A stretch of DNA of 64,000 nt. It comes from MED-G105 sp050331095. Its GTDB lineage: Bacteria; Pseudomonadota; Alphaproteobacteria; Caulobacterales; Parvularculaceae. Within the stretch, counting starts at the first letter, position 1, and each line of letters begins with the position of its first letter. The position numbers and the translations under genes were made by a program. The notes beneath the pieces were generated by a model. That model searched no databases, had not been told where the DNA came from, and saw only the letters and a program-made list of their open reading frames with translations. The stretch covers positions 1 to 64,000 of the forward strand of contig JBHJHE010000045.1 of NCBI GenBank assembly GCA_050331095.1, given 5' to 3'. Of the stretch, positions 26,627 to 34,432 are shown piece after piece.

Positions 26627-28027
26627 GTGCCCCCAGACCAGAGGATCAACGTGCTCACGGCCCGCTTCGCCAGCAAGTCCGTCGAGGCCGAATTCCAACG
26701 TACGGTCGCCTACCGGAACACGCGTCAGAACGTGTTTGGGCTCGCGTTCCTGTCTGTCGTCCTGGTCTTGTTCTCGGTCTCGGAGCTTCTCAGTCTCGAA
26801 GAGCCGGGGCCGGCGGTGGCGCTCCGGTTACTTGCCGGGGCGGTCGGAGGGCTAGCCCTGCTCGGTTTTCTGAGTCCAGCGCTGAGGGCTCGTCAAGAAT
26901 TGATTACACTCTTGGTCTGCTTCTTCGGCACCGGCGCGTTGCTCGCAATCATCGGTTCGCAGGAAACTTTCGAAGACACGCATTACGTCGCGTACATTCA
27001 GGGCTGCATTCTCTTCGCGTTCATATTGCGGTTGAGCTTCACCAATCTCGTCATTCTTTACGCCGTGGGGCTATTCGGCTTCGGGCTCGCCGTCGCCCGC
27101 GTGGCTCCGGTTGAAACGGCGACCGTGAAGTGCGCCTCGATCTTCGTGACGATGTCGATCTGCGCGACGGGCATCTACTTCATCGAGCGATACCAGCGGC
27201 GCGACTTCATTCAGGCGCGCATCATCGAACGCCAGAACGCGAAACTTTCCGCAATGCTTGCGGAGCTGCAACGCGATAACGCGCAGAAAATCGCGACGCT
27301 GAACCTGCTCGTGCATTTCGTTCGTACGCCGATCCATCAGATCTCCGGTTTCGCAGAGGTTTTGGCCACCATGGAGCCGTCCGACGACGCGTCGCCGAAC
27401 GCGGAGTATCTCGACTACATCAAGTCCGCGGCGCGCGACCTCAATCTCAATGTGACCCAATTGTTGGAGTACCATCGCTTGGATGATGGGGTCGAAAGCG
27501 AACCGAACGCCGTCATCGACCTCGCCGAGGCTTTCGACGAAGCGCTTGACCGGCACAATGAGTACGACGCCGTCGCGCGCGGCTTTGAGCAAGACGCGGT
27601 CGGCGCCATGCGAGGCGATACCGTTCGCCGGGCGCTCGACGGCCTGTCGCGCCGCGCGGCGGCGGCGGTCGCCGCGGGCGCGGCGGTGCGCGCTAGCGTC
27701 GGCGAGCGGGAAGGCCGGCTTTACGCGCGGCTCAACGTCGTCGGCGATGATTTGTCAGCGGAGGATTTCGCCCATCAAACGATCCCGCTCGTCGAGGTCA
27801 CGAATTATCTGAACGCCGATCGTTCCGCGATCAGCATGGACCTGCGCACGGCGGGGCGCGCGGCCGAACTGCTCGGTGGCGCCCTGACCCGCGTCGACGT
27901 CGAGAATGGCTATGCGATCGAACTCGCGGTGCCGAAACGCGACCCCGCGGAGAGCGAACCGATCGCCGCGGAAACGAGCGACGACGACGAACCGGTCGCC
28001 GACGCGTCGCCGCGCGCCGCCGCTTAG
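26627..28027 (+). CDS. Multi-pass membrane sensor with HisKA box and degenerate kinase domain
   Basis: I start this 466-residue protein at the GTG at 26627 (AAAGGGA six bases upstream); a GTG at 26651 and a TTG at 26573 are also possible. About six hydrophobic helices occupy the first 190 residues (FGLAFLSVVLVLFSVSELL, LRLLAGAVGGLALLGFL, LLVCFFGTGALLAIIG and others). A coiled coil leads to a HisKA-like helix with His230 in VHFVRTPIHQISGFAEVL. The following 200 residues occupy the ATPase position but lack an N-box Asn pair, a DxGxG motif and a GxGLG motif. It thus seems unable to bind ATP in the usual way. It is divergent from the oxidase/acyltransferase operon (218 bp apart) and may sense their product. 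The C-terminal tail is acidic. Confidence 0.68.
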   Translation: MPPDQRINVLTARFASKSVEAEFQRTVAYRNTRQNVFGLAFLSVVLVLFSVSELLSLEEPGPAVALRLLAGAVGGLALLGFLSPALRARQELITLLVCFFGTGALLAIIGSQETFEDTHYVAYIQGCILFAFILRLSFTNLVILYAVGLFGFGLAVARVAPVETATVKCASIFVTMSICATGIYFIERYQRRDFIQARIIERQNAKLSAMLAELQRDNAQKIATLNLLVHFVRTPIHQISGFAEVLATMEPSDDASPNAEYLDYIKSAARDLNLNVTQLLEYHRLDDGVESEPNAVIDLAEAFDEALDRHNEYDAVARGFEQDAVGAMRGDTVRRALDGLSRRAAAAVAAGAAVRASVGEREGRLYARLNVVGDDLSAEDFAHQTIPLVEVTNYLNADRSAISMDLRTAGRAAELLGGALTRVDVENGYAIELAVPKRDPAESEPIAAETSDDDEPVADASPRAAA

Positions 28028-28100
28028 AGGCGTCCCACGGCCGGCCGGTTCAGTTAACCGCCGCACACTACCTTCTAAGGCGCTAGGTCATTGATTTTAA

Positions 28101-28175
28101 TGGTGCGCGCACCAAGGATCGAACTTGGGACCTCTACCGTGTCAAGGTAGCGCTCTCCCGCTGAGCTATGCGCGC
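28101..28175 (-). tRNA. tRNA-Val (anticodon GAC)
   Basis: A 75-base cloverleaf. The acceptor GCGCGCA/TGCGCGC, D-arm GCTC...GAGC, anticodon stem CTACC/GGTAG with loop TTGACAC, T-arm CCAAG-TTCGATC-CTTGG and an encoded CCA end are all present. Together with the CAC gene at 13502 it covers valine codons GUC/GUU and GUG. Confidence 0.97.
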
Positions 28176-28246
28176 CCGTAGCGAGCTGAGGTAGCCAAAA
28201 CGCAAGGGGCGCGCAAGCGCCGGCGCAGCGCAAGTAAGCGGCCGGC

Positions 28247-28606
28247 TCAGGCGGCGATGACGCGGCCGACCTCCTGAACGAGATCCTTCAGGTGGAACGG
28301 CTTTGAGAGGACCTTCGCCTCTTCGGGCGCGCGGTTCGCCGGGTTAAGCGCGACCGCCGCGAACCCGGTGATGAACATGATCTTCATATCGGGATCGATT
28401 TCGGCGGCCCGCCGGGCGAGCTCGATGCCGTCCATCACCGGCATCACGATGTCGGTGAGGAGGAGGTCGAACTCGCGCAACTGAAGCTCGGTGAGGGCCT
28501 CGTCGCCCTGTCCCGCGACGACCACCGAATGGCCCGCGCGCTCCAAGGCCTTGCGCAGGAACCGGCGCATGGACTCGTCGTCTTCCGCCAAGAGGATGCT
28601 CGCCAT
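28247..28606 (-). CDS. cpdR: Cell-cycle response regulator CpdR (single receiver, ClpXP adaptor)
   Basis: A 119-residue single-domain receiver. It reads ILLAEDDESMRRFLRKALERAGH, has the phospho-acceptor Asp in LLLTDIVMPVMDGIELARRA, and carries KIMFITGFAAVAL, the switch Thr and the Lys in KVLSKPFHLKDLVQEVG. This is near-identical in layout to CpdR of Caulobacter and rhizobia. Unphosphorylated CpdR primes ClpXP to degrade substrates such as PdeA and, indirectly, CtrA. Phosphate normally comes from CckA via ChpT. It is divergent from N-formylglutamate amidohydrolase, a conserved neighbour in many alphaproteobacteria. No CckA or ChpT is in the window. Confidence 0.93.
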   Translation of the reverse strand: MASILLAEDDESMRRFLRKALERAGHSVVVAGQGDEALTELQLREFDLLLTDIVMPVMDGIELARRAAEIDPDMKIMFITGFAAVALNPANRAPEEAKVLSKPFHLKDLVQEVGRVIAA

Positions 28607-28819
28607 GTCGTTTCCGATCCCTTCCCGCGCCGGCGTCGCCTCACGGCCGATCCCGCTCTTCGCGCGCTTATCCTACTTCGCGCCGGCGAAGCAATTTTGA
28701 CGCCGCGGCCGCCCGCCGCTCGATCGATTACGGCCTCGGCGCTAACCAGCCGCTTAACGAATCCGCGGATAAAATCGGTCGTGTTGCCGGGCTCCGCGCC
28801 CGATGCGATATGACGAGCG

Positions 28820-29791
28820 ATGCGCGACCAACGACCGACGCCGATCCGCCCCGACGTCGCCGCGACGCCTGATCGGCGCGGCGGAGCCGACGATCGCGCG
28901 GACGCCGAGACGACGGCTGCGGACCGCCGGCCGATCGACGTGGTCGAGCCGCCAGCGTCCGCAACGCCGTTCATCTACGCTTCGCCCCATTCCGGCCGTC
29001 GGTACAGCGCCGAATTTTTGCGGATGAGCAAGCTCGACCGCCATGCCCTTCGCCAGTCCGAGGACGGCTACGTCGACCTTCTGTTCGACGCGGCGCCGCG
29101 GTTCGGCTCGCCGCTTTTGCGCGCGCTGTTTCCCCGGGCCTATGTCGACGTGAACCGCGCGCGGGACGAACTCGACCCGCGCATGTTCTCCGACGCTTTG
29201 ACGACGCCGGTCGACGGCCGCTCGAACAGGGTGCGCTCCGGCCTTGGCGTCATCCCGCGGATCGTCGCGGACGGACACGATATATATGCGAAAAAACTGA
29301 AGTTCGCCGAGGCGCGTCGGCGTTTGTCGACCTGCTACGATCCCTACCACCGGGCGCTCTCGGCGCTGATCGACGAGACCCGCGGCCGGTTCGGCTGCGC
29401 CATCGTCATCGATTGTCATTCGATGCCGTCTCTCGGCGGGGCGCCTTTCCGCGACGGCGACCCGCCGATCGACTTCGTGCTTGGCGACCGTTACGGCTCG
29501 TCTTGCGCGCCAAGCCTGACGAGCCTCGTCGAACACGCGATGTGCAAGCTGGGCTACAGGGTCTCGCGCAACGCGCCCTACGCCGGCGGCTACGTGGCGA
29601 GCGCCTACGGCCGGCCGGAGCAGGGCGTCCACGTCCTGCAGATCGAGGTCAATCGGGCGCTCTATCTCGACGAGCGGCGGCTGACGCGCCACCAGGGCTT
29701 CGCGCGCCTCCGCGAGGATCTCACCTCGCTGATCGGCGAACTGTCGTCCGTCTCCCCCTACTCCATGCGGCCGGCCCAAGCCGCCGAATGA
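28820..29791 (+). CDS. N-formylglutamate amidohydrolase family protein
   Basis: A 323-residue protein. After a disordered Arg/Asp-rich N-terminus of about 45 residues comes the zinc hydrolase core: FIYASPHSGRRYSAEFL, DGYVDLLFDAAPRFG, YVDVNRARDELDPRMF, CAIVIDCHSMPS, APYAGGYVASAYGRPEQGVHVLQIEVNRALYLDE. The His and Glu residues in these blocks match the metal and active-site positions of HutG-type enzymes. The long N-terminus suggests the true start may lie downstream, but no better ATG is seen. Adjacent to cpdR, as in relatives. No other hut genes are here, so a role in histidine degradation is uncertain. Confidence 0.88.
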   Translation: MRDQRPTPIRPDVAATPDRRGGADDRADAETTAADRRPIDVVEPPASATPFIYASPHSGRRYSAEFLRMSKLDRHALRQSEDGYVDLLFDAAPRFGSPLLRALFPRAYVDVNRARDELDPRMFSDALTTPVDGRSNRVRSGLGVIPRIVADGHDIYAKKLKFAEARRRLSTCYDPYHRALSALIDETRGRFGCAIVIDCHSMPSLGGAPFRDGDPPIDFVLGDRYGSSCAPSLTSLVEHAMCKLGYRVSRNAPYAGGYVASAYGRPEQGVHVLQIEVNRALYLDERRLTRHQGFARLREDLTSLIGELSSVSPYSMRPAQAAE

Positions 29792-29796
29792 CGGCG

Positions 29797-29890
29797 AAAA
29801 AAAACCGCGGAGCGCGAAGCCCCGCGGTGAAAAGTTTAGGGAGGAAACGCCCCAGAGGGGCTGTGACGACAAGTCGCCACAGCCAAAGGC
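29797..29890 (-). ncRNA. Candidate small RNA with an exposed anti-Shine-Dalgarno (CCUCCC) loop
   Basis: On the minus strand the order is: hairpin 1 (CTGTG...CACAG, 29861-29882, with an inner 4-bp extension), hairpin 2 (GCCCC-AGA-GGGGC, 29849-29861), a single-stranded stretch carrying CCTCCC (29839-29844), and a stable hairpin ACCGCGG/CCGCGGT (29804-29828) followed by eight T residues. This is a complete small RNA architecture with a Rho-independent terminator. A weak promoter (TTGCGG, 16 bp, CTAGCC) lies just upstream at about 29888-29916. Alphaproteobacterial trans-acting RNAs often use C-rich loops of this kind to block ribosome binding sites. On the + strand it sits just past the stop of the amidohydrolase and would be a poor terminator. 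Confidence 0.55.
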
Positions 29891-30074
29891 TAGCCGACCG
29901 CTTTGTGCGCCGCAACAATAATTTCGGCATTGCACAATAAGGTGAGAAGGCCCGGAACGGGTCGCCAATCGCGCCCACGCGTTGTCAGTTCGCGAAAAGC
30001 CGCGTACCTCCAGCGCCTTAGCGAGCGGGTCGCCCGGTTGGGCCGAGCCGTCGCGGTTGTGGACCGGGTTCTCT

Positions 30075-31322
30075 GTGGAAAAACGAGCCGATGACGACGG
30101 CGCGCCGTCGAAGAGCGCCGAAGACGCTGCGGTCGAGAGCGATCAGGCGCGACGTGAGGACGTAAACAAAGAGCCGGAAAAGCGCAGCCGCCTGAAACGC
30201 CTGAGCGCCGGCGTCGGCAGACTGACGCGCGCCAAGCAGCGTTTCCCCATGCCGACGGGGCGCGAGAACCTGCGCATCGCCATCGCCACCGACGCCTGGC
30301 GGCCGCAGATCAACGGCGTCGTGCGGACCCTCGAGACGCTTGGCGACGTGCTGACGAGCCGCGGGTCGGAGGTTCGCTACATCACGCCCAATGAGTTCTA
30401 TTCGGTGCCGATGCCGTCGTACTCTGAGATCCGGCTCGCGCTCCTGCCGAACCGCAAGGTCGCGAAAATCATCAACGACTTTAAGCCCGACGCGATCCAC
30501 ATCGCGACGGAAGGCCCGATCGGCCGAGCGGCGCGCCGGTTCTGCAAGCGCCGCCGTTATCCATTCACGACGAGCTTTCACACCCGCTTCGCAGAATACG
30601 TCGCCGCGCGCTTCGCCGCGCCGGTTTCGTGGGGGTACGCGGTGTTGCGAGACTTCCATAAGGACGGCGAGACCATGATGGTCGCGACGCCCGGCGTTAT
30701 GCACGAACTTGCCGAGCGGGGGTTTTCGAACATGAAGTTGTGGCCGCGCGGCGTCGATCTCGACGATTTCGCGCCGGCGCCGCCGAGCCTTTTCCAAGAT
30801 CTGCCGCGGCCGATCTGGCTTTATGTCGGCCGTCTGGCGGTGGAGAAGAGCGTCGAAGACTTTCTGCGCCTCGACCTTCCGGGCGCGAAGGTCGTGGTGG
30901 GAGACGGTCCGCAGGCGGCCTCCCTCGAGACGCGGTTCCCTGATGCGACGTTCCTTGGACCGAGGTTCGGCCCCGACCTCACCAAGTGCTACCAGTCTTC
31001 GGACGTTTTCGTGTTTCCATCGCGCACGGATACGTTCGGCCTCGTTAACGTCGAGGCGCTCGCTTGCGGCAAGCCGATCGCCGCCTATCCCGTACGCGGA
31101 CCGCTGGAGATTCTAGACGGCGCGCCCGCGGGCTGCGGCGCCCTCAGCGAGGATTTGCGCCAGGCGTGCCTCGACGCATTGGAGAACGCCGACGCGCAGG
31201 CCTGCCGCGAGCGCGCCGGCGATTTCTCCTGGGACGCCGCCACGCGTCAGTTCGTCGCCAATCTGGAGATCCCCGGCTTCGACGAAGAATTCTGGCTGCG
31301 CTCGGCGCGGATGAACGATTGA
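30075..31322 (+). CDS. Glycosyltransferase family 1/4 (GDP-mannose-dependent alpha-mannosyltransferase type)
   Basis: A 415-residue protein from the GTG at 30075; the ATG at 30250 gives 357 residues, closer to the family's usual length, and may be correct. The GT-B fold is visible. The N-terminal half opens with RIAIATDAWRPQINGVVRTLETLG, then FTTSFHTRFAEYVAARF. The C-terminal half has WLYVGRLAVEKSVEDFL, VVVGDGPQ and the donor-binding VFPSRTDTFGLVNVEALACGKPIAAYPVRGP. In relatives such enzymes add mannose to membrane lipids or glycans. The basic, Lys/Arg-rich region before residue 60 may be membrane-associating or an annotation extension. It is a single gene, with 190 bp of upstream DNA that holds the small RNA candidate. 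Confidence 0.87.
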   Translation: MEKRADDDGAPSKSAEDAAVESDQARREDVNKEPEKRSRLKRLSAGVGRLTRAKQRFPMPTGRENLRIAIATDAWRPQINGVVRTLETLGDVLTSRGSEVRYITPNEFYSVPMPSYSEIRLALLPNRKVAKIINDFKPDAIHIATEGPIGRAARRFCKRRRYPFTTSFHTRFAEYVAARFAAPVSWGYAVLRDFHKDGETMMVATPGVMHELAERGFSNMKLWPRGVDLDDFAPAPPSLFQDLPRPIWLYVGRLAVEKSVEDFLRLDLPGAKVVVGDGPQAASLETRFPDATFLGPRFGPDLTKCYQSSDVFVFPSRTDTFGLVNVEALACGKPIAAYPVRGPLEILDGAPAGCGALSEDLRQACLDALENADAQACRERAGDFSWDAATRQFVANLEIPGFDEEFWLRSARMND

Positions 31323-31572
31323 TCGGCGTTCTCCGCGAGGTTGAACCGAATTAACCATCGAGCGGACTAAAGATCGTCCGTCGCGCCGGCGGCGCGCCCG
31401 TTTTGGGACGTCGGCGCCTCCGCTGTCGGACGAAAACGGGACGCGCGACGCGCCAAATGCGCGACGCAAGCAAATGTCGCCTTTTCGGGCCCCAGCGCCC
31501 GTTCGGCACGAGCCTTGCCTTGGACGATCCCAAAGGCGCGCGATGCCGGCGCGTCCGCGAGGGAGTTGAGTC

Positions 31573-31956
31573 ATGACCCATCCAATCGATTTGCACGTGG
31601 GCCAACGGTTGCGCCAACGCCGCCGCCTGTTGGGCCTCACGCAGCAAAAACTCGCTGAAGCGGTGTCGATCCGTTTTCAGCAGATTCAGAAGTACGAAAG
31701 CGGGGCGAACCGAATTTCCGCCTCCCGCCTTTGGAACCTGTCACAGGCGCTCCAGGTGCCGGTTTCGTACTTCTTCGAAGGGCTGAACGATCGCGCCGAA
31801 GCGTCGGTCAACGGCAACGGCGTTCACAACGGCGCCCCTGCCGACGCGTTTCAGAACAAAGAAACGATCGATCTTGTTCGCGCGTTCTACAAGCTTAACG
31901 AAGAGCCGCGTCGACGCCTGCTCGACCTAGCGAAGGCGATGTCCGGCGCGGAATGA
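31573..31956 (+). CDS. XRE-family helix-turn-helix regulator
   Basis: A 127-residue protein with GGGAG eight bases before the ATG. The N-terminal HTH_3 domain spans about residues 8-65: VGQRLRQRRRLLGLTQQKLAEAV, then IRFQQIQKYESGANRISASRLWNLSQALQVPVSYFFEG. The C-terminal half is a linker and an amphipathic helix (LVRAFYKLNEEPRRRLLDLAKAM). It is the common short SinR-like regulator of alphaproteobacteria. The C-terminus overlaps the end of the convergent hydrolase gene by 30 bp. No operator or target is evident. Confidence 0.9.
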   Translation: MTHPIDLHVGQRLRQRRRLLGLTQQKLAEAVSIRFQQIQKYESGANRISASRLWNLSQALQVPVSYFFEGLNDRAEASVNGNGVHNGAPADAFQNKETIDLVRAFYKLNEEPRRRLLDLAKAMSGAE

Positions 31957-32937
31957 ACCGTCTGCGGAGAGGCGTTCGCTTCTCTCCGCGGACGCCTCCG
32001 CCGGCGGCAGGTGGCGCGCAAGGAACGCATCGACCGCGGCCCAGTACCGATCGCGAAATTCGTCGCGCTCCATCATGATTTCATGCAGCGCCCCATCGAC
32101 CGTCACGATTTCGATGAGGGGCGAAGCCGCGGCGATCGTGCTGTGATCGCTCGAGCGAACGATTTCGTCCGCACCCGCTGAAACGAGCAGCGTCGGGGTG
32201 CGCAGGCGCGCGAACCGCCCTTTTTTGTGAATGTCGTCCATGGCGTCCGTCGCTGCGCGCAACCAGCCATAGGTGGGCTGGCGGATCGCCGCTTCCGGAC
32301 GCGCCTCTTGCAGCTCGCGGAACCGCGTATGGCGCGCCAGATCCGACGTTAGGGCGTTGCCCTCGAACTCGATGGAGAACTCGCGAACGCCGACGATTTT
32401 GGCGCGCTCTGCGCCGAACCTCGAAGCGCCGCGCGCAAGCATGCGCACGCCGAGGCGCTTTAGGGGGTGTTCGAACAGGCGCGTCATCGGCGCGCACAAG
32501 GCGGCGGCGGCGAACGTCGCATCGCCGTCGGCCAACAGCCGCAAGGCCGGCAGGCCGCCCATGGAGTGGGTCAGGAGAACGTAAGGGCCGGGCAGGCGCG
32601 GTTTGACGATCGTTTCGACGAAGCGGGAAAGGTCCGACTGGAAAGCGCCGAAATCGCCGACGTGCCCGGCGCGCTGATCTTCCAGCGCGCGTTCGGAGAG
32701 CCCCTGGCCGCGCCAGTCCATGCTCGCGGCGGCGAAGCCTCGGGCGTGGAGATCGCCGACGACCTCGAAGTATTTCTCGATGAACTCCGAGCGGCCGCCG
32801 AGGACGACCGCCGTCCCCCGCGCGCCGTCTTTCGGAAAGAGGGCGCCGCGTAACGTCGTCCCGTCGTCGCCGGCGAAGGCGAGCGCCTCGGCTCCCGCCG
32901 GCGTAGGGTTCGATGGGATGGGGATGAAGTCGGCTAT
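31927..32937 (-). CDS. Alpha/beta hydrolase (lysophospholipase/monoacylglycerol-lipase type) with apparent ATA start
   Basis: A 336-residue serine hydrolase. The fold begins ADFIPIPSNPTPAGAEALAF, then VVLGGRSEFIEKYFEVV (oxyanion region), MDWRGQGLS and the nucleophile elbow THSMGG, followed by the acid in VSAGADEIVRS and the catalytic His in GALHEIMM. An ATG-start gene would begin at 32721 and lose the oxyanion region. Upstream the frame is open and similar to the family, but no ATG, GTG or TTG occurs in it. The codon at the expected position is ATA, overlapping the upstream stop as ATAG. It is last of a three-gene unit with an SCP2 protein and a methyltransferase homologue. Confidence 0.8.
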   Translation of the reverse strand: MADFIPIPSNPTPAGAEALAFAGDDGTTLRGALFPKDGARGTAVVLGGRSEFIEKYFEVVGDLHARGFAAASMDWRGQGLSERALEDQRAGHVGDFGAFQSDLSRFVETIVKPRLPGPYVLLTHSMGGLPALRLLADGDATFAAAALCAPMTRLFEHPLKRLGVRMLARGASRFGAERAKIVGVREFSIEFEGNALTSDLARHTRFRELQEARPEAAIRQPTYGWLRAATDAMDDIHKKGRFARLRTPTLLVSAGADEIVRSSDHSTIAAASPLIEIVTVDGALHEIMMERDEFRDRYWAAVDAFLARHLPPAEASAERSERLSADGSFRAGHRLR

Positions 32938-33248
32938 GACGCGGCCTCCAGGTGCAGACGGGCCATGACGCTCATGTCGCCGGCGATCTGGATTCGGCCC
33001 GCGAGATAGGCGTTCTGAAGGGCGCGACGCCGGGCGAAAATCTGCGTCAGCGTTTGTGCGCCGGCGCGCCAGACGGCGTCGGCGCCGTCATCGGTTTTGT
33101 CGTCGATCTTGTCGGCGACGACGCACTCGTCGCCGCGCCCGTCGACGACGAAGGCCGCGCCCATGTCGGGCTCGATGCGCAGGACGCCCCCGAAGCCTTC
33201 GCAGAAGGCGTCGCGCGCCAGCGCCATCAACTCGTCGGCCTCGCTCAT
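32934..33248 (-). CDS. SCP2 sterol-transfer-domain protein
   Basis: A 104-residue protein made up of one SCP2 domain. Visible are the central beta strands (GVLRIEPDMGAAFVVDGRG), a DECVVADKID turn, and the last helices (QTLTQIFARRRALQNAYLAGRIQIAGDMSVMARLHLE). Bacterial SCP2 proteins bind lipids or acyl chains. It overlaps the upstream methyltransferase by 4 bp and the downstream hydrolase start by 4 bp, so all three are translated in tandem. A lipid-related role for the unit is likely. Confidence 0.82.
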   Translation of the reverse strand: MSEADELMALARDAFCEGFGGVLRIEPDMGAAFVVDGRGDECVVADKIDDKTDDGADAVWRAGAQTLTQIFARRRALQNAYLAGRIQIAGDMSVMARLHLEAAS

Positions 33249-34219
33249 GCGTCGTCGGCGGGTTTGCGGAACTTCAGCGTCATACGGTCGCTTTCGCCGA
33301 TCGCGTCGTACTTTGCGCGGTCAAAGTCAGGGTCCTCCGCGCCCGGTGCGAGGGCCGACCGGCGCACGGGCGGCAGGGTCCAGACGCCAAAGGGGTGGTC
33401 CTTCGTGTCCGCCGGATTGGCGTTCGCCTCTGACGCGGCGATGAAGACGAAGCCCGCGGCTTCGGCCAACCGCTTCACCATATCCTCGGCGACGTAGCCG
33501 CCGGGGAGGTCGCCGCCGGCGAGCGCGTCGGCGCGGTGTTCGACAACGCCAAGAACGCCGCCCGGTTTCAGGGCGTCGTAGAAAGCGACGAACGCTTCGT
33601 CGGCGAAGCCGCCGTCGATCCAGTTGTGCACGTTACGGAACGTCAGCACCCGGTCCGCCGAACCCGACGGCGCGATGGGGCGAACGGCGTCGTCCTCGGC
33701 CGGCGGAGCGAATGTCGTTATACGGATGTCCCCATAGACGTCCGGCTTGGCGGCGAAGGTCTCGGCGAATCGCGCGGCCGCGGCCGCTGCGCGCGGCGAA
33801 CGGTCGGGATCGAAGCCCGCCGCGACGTAGGCGCCGCCGCCGGCCTTGAGGTAGGGCGCGAGGACGTTCGTGTACCAGCCGCCGCCGGGCCATACCTCGA
33901 CGACGGTCATGTCGGGCTCTACCTCGAAAAAGAGCAAGGTCTCTTCCGGATGGCGCCAGGCGTCCCGCGCGCGCTCGGCCGCGTCCCGGCGCGGATGGGC
34001 CACCGCCTCGGCGAGTAGGTCGGCGGCGCGCGGCGCGTCGGACGCCTCAGCGGCTGGCGCCGCGCCGGCCCCGTCAGCGTCCGTCGCCTCGCCGCAGCCT
34101 GAGAGCGCCAGCGTTAGCGCTGTGCTCGTCGCCACGGCGCCGAGAACCGGAAATCGAAATGTCGCCACTTGGGTCACCCGTTCGACGCCCCCTGCCGATA
34201 TCGCCGCGGCGTTTACCAT
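33245..34219 (-). CDS. Lipoprotein with SAM-methyltransferase fold (exported methyltransferase homologue)
   Basis: A 324-residue protein. The N-terminus ends with a lipobox (LTLALSGCGE, lipid Cys near 44) after a hydrophobic stretch, so it should be anchored outside the cytoplasmic membrane. The body is a class I methyltransferase: VEVWPGGGWYTNVLAPYLK (motif I), a RSPRAAAAAARFAETF helix, ADRVLTFRNVHNWIDGGFADEAF (motif II region) and GVLGVVEHRADAL. Related 'periplasmic methyltransferases' occur in proteobacteria, but SAM is not known to be available outside. The GxGxG loop is altered (WPGGGWYTN), so it may bind another ligand. First gene of the SCP2/hydrolase operon. Confidence 0.75.
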   Translation of the reverse strand: MVNAAAISAGGVERVTQVATFRFPVLGAVATSTALTLALSGCGEATDADGAGAAPAAEASDAPRAADLLAEAVAHPRRDAAERARDAWRHPEETLLFFEVEPDMTVVEVWPGGGWYTNVLAPYLKAGGGAYVAAGFDPDRSPRAAAAAARFAETFAAKPDVYGDIRITTFAPPAEDDAVRPIAPSGSADRVLTFRNVHNWIDGGFADEAFVAFYDALKPGGVLGVVEHRADALAGGDLPGGYVAEDMVKRLAEAAGFVFIAASEANANPADTKDHPFGVWTLPPVRRSALAPGAEDPDFDRAKYDAIGESDRMTLKFRKPADDA

Positions 34220-34319
34220 ATGCTGAACGCAGCGGCGGGAATGTGGCGCTTTGCGGCGATTGATGCGCGAGCCCCCTTGAATTCGCCAGCGTCGCGCTCA
34301 CCTCGATCACGTCGGAAGC

Positions 34320-34432
34320 CGAAAGGGTTCGATGCCGCCAGGCTCGCTAAAGGCGGGCGACGCTGACGCCGTCAAGGGTCAGTTGAAATCGGCGGCTTTT
34401 CCTTGCTTAGCAAAGAAGGTGATGACGCTATG
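34320..34432 (+). promoter_or_regulatory. ROSE-like RNA thermometer in the hsp20 leader
   Basis: The leader can form CTGAC...GTCAG, then a last hairpin in which CCTTGCTT (34401-34408) faces AAAGAAGG, masking the ribosome binding site GAAGGTG. The TTGCT element opposite the Shine-Dalgarno, with a G-G opposition, is the signature of ROSE thermometers upstream of rhizobial and other alphaproteobacterial small heat-shock genes. A possible sigma-32 -35 element (CTTGAA, 34276-34281) lies upstream. This was judged by eye, not folded. Confidence 0.42.

Noticed and set aside
29792..29830. Terminator for the N-formylglutamate amidohydrolase
   Set aside because: On the + strand the hairpin is followed by GAAAAG, not T; the T run is on the minus strand.
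28754..29968. 404-codon minus-strand open frame
   Set aside because: Antisense to the N-formylglutamate amidohydrolase, without own motifs.
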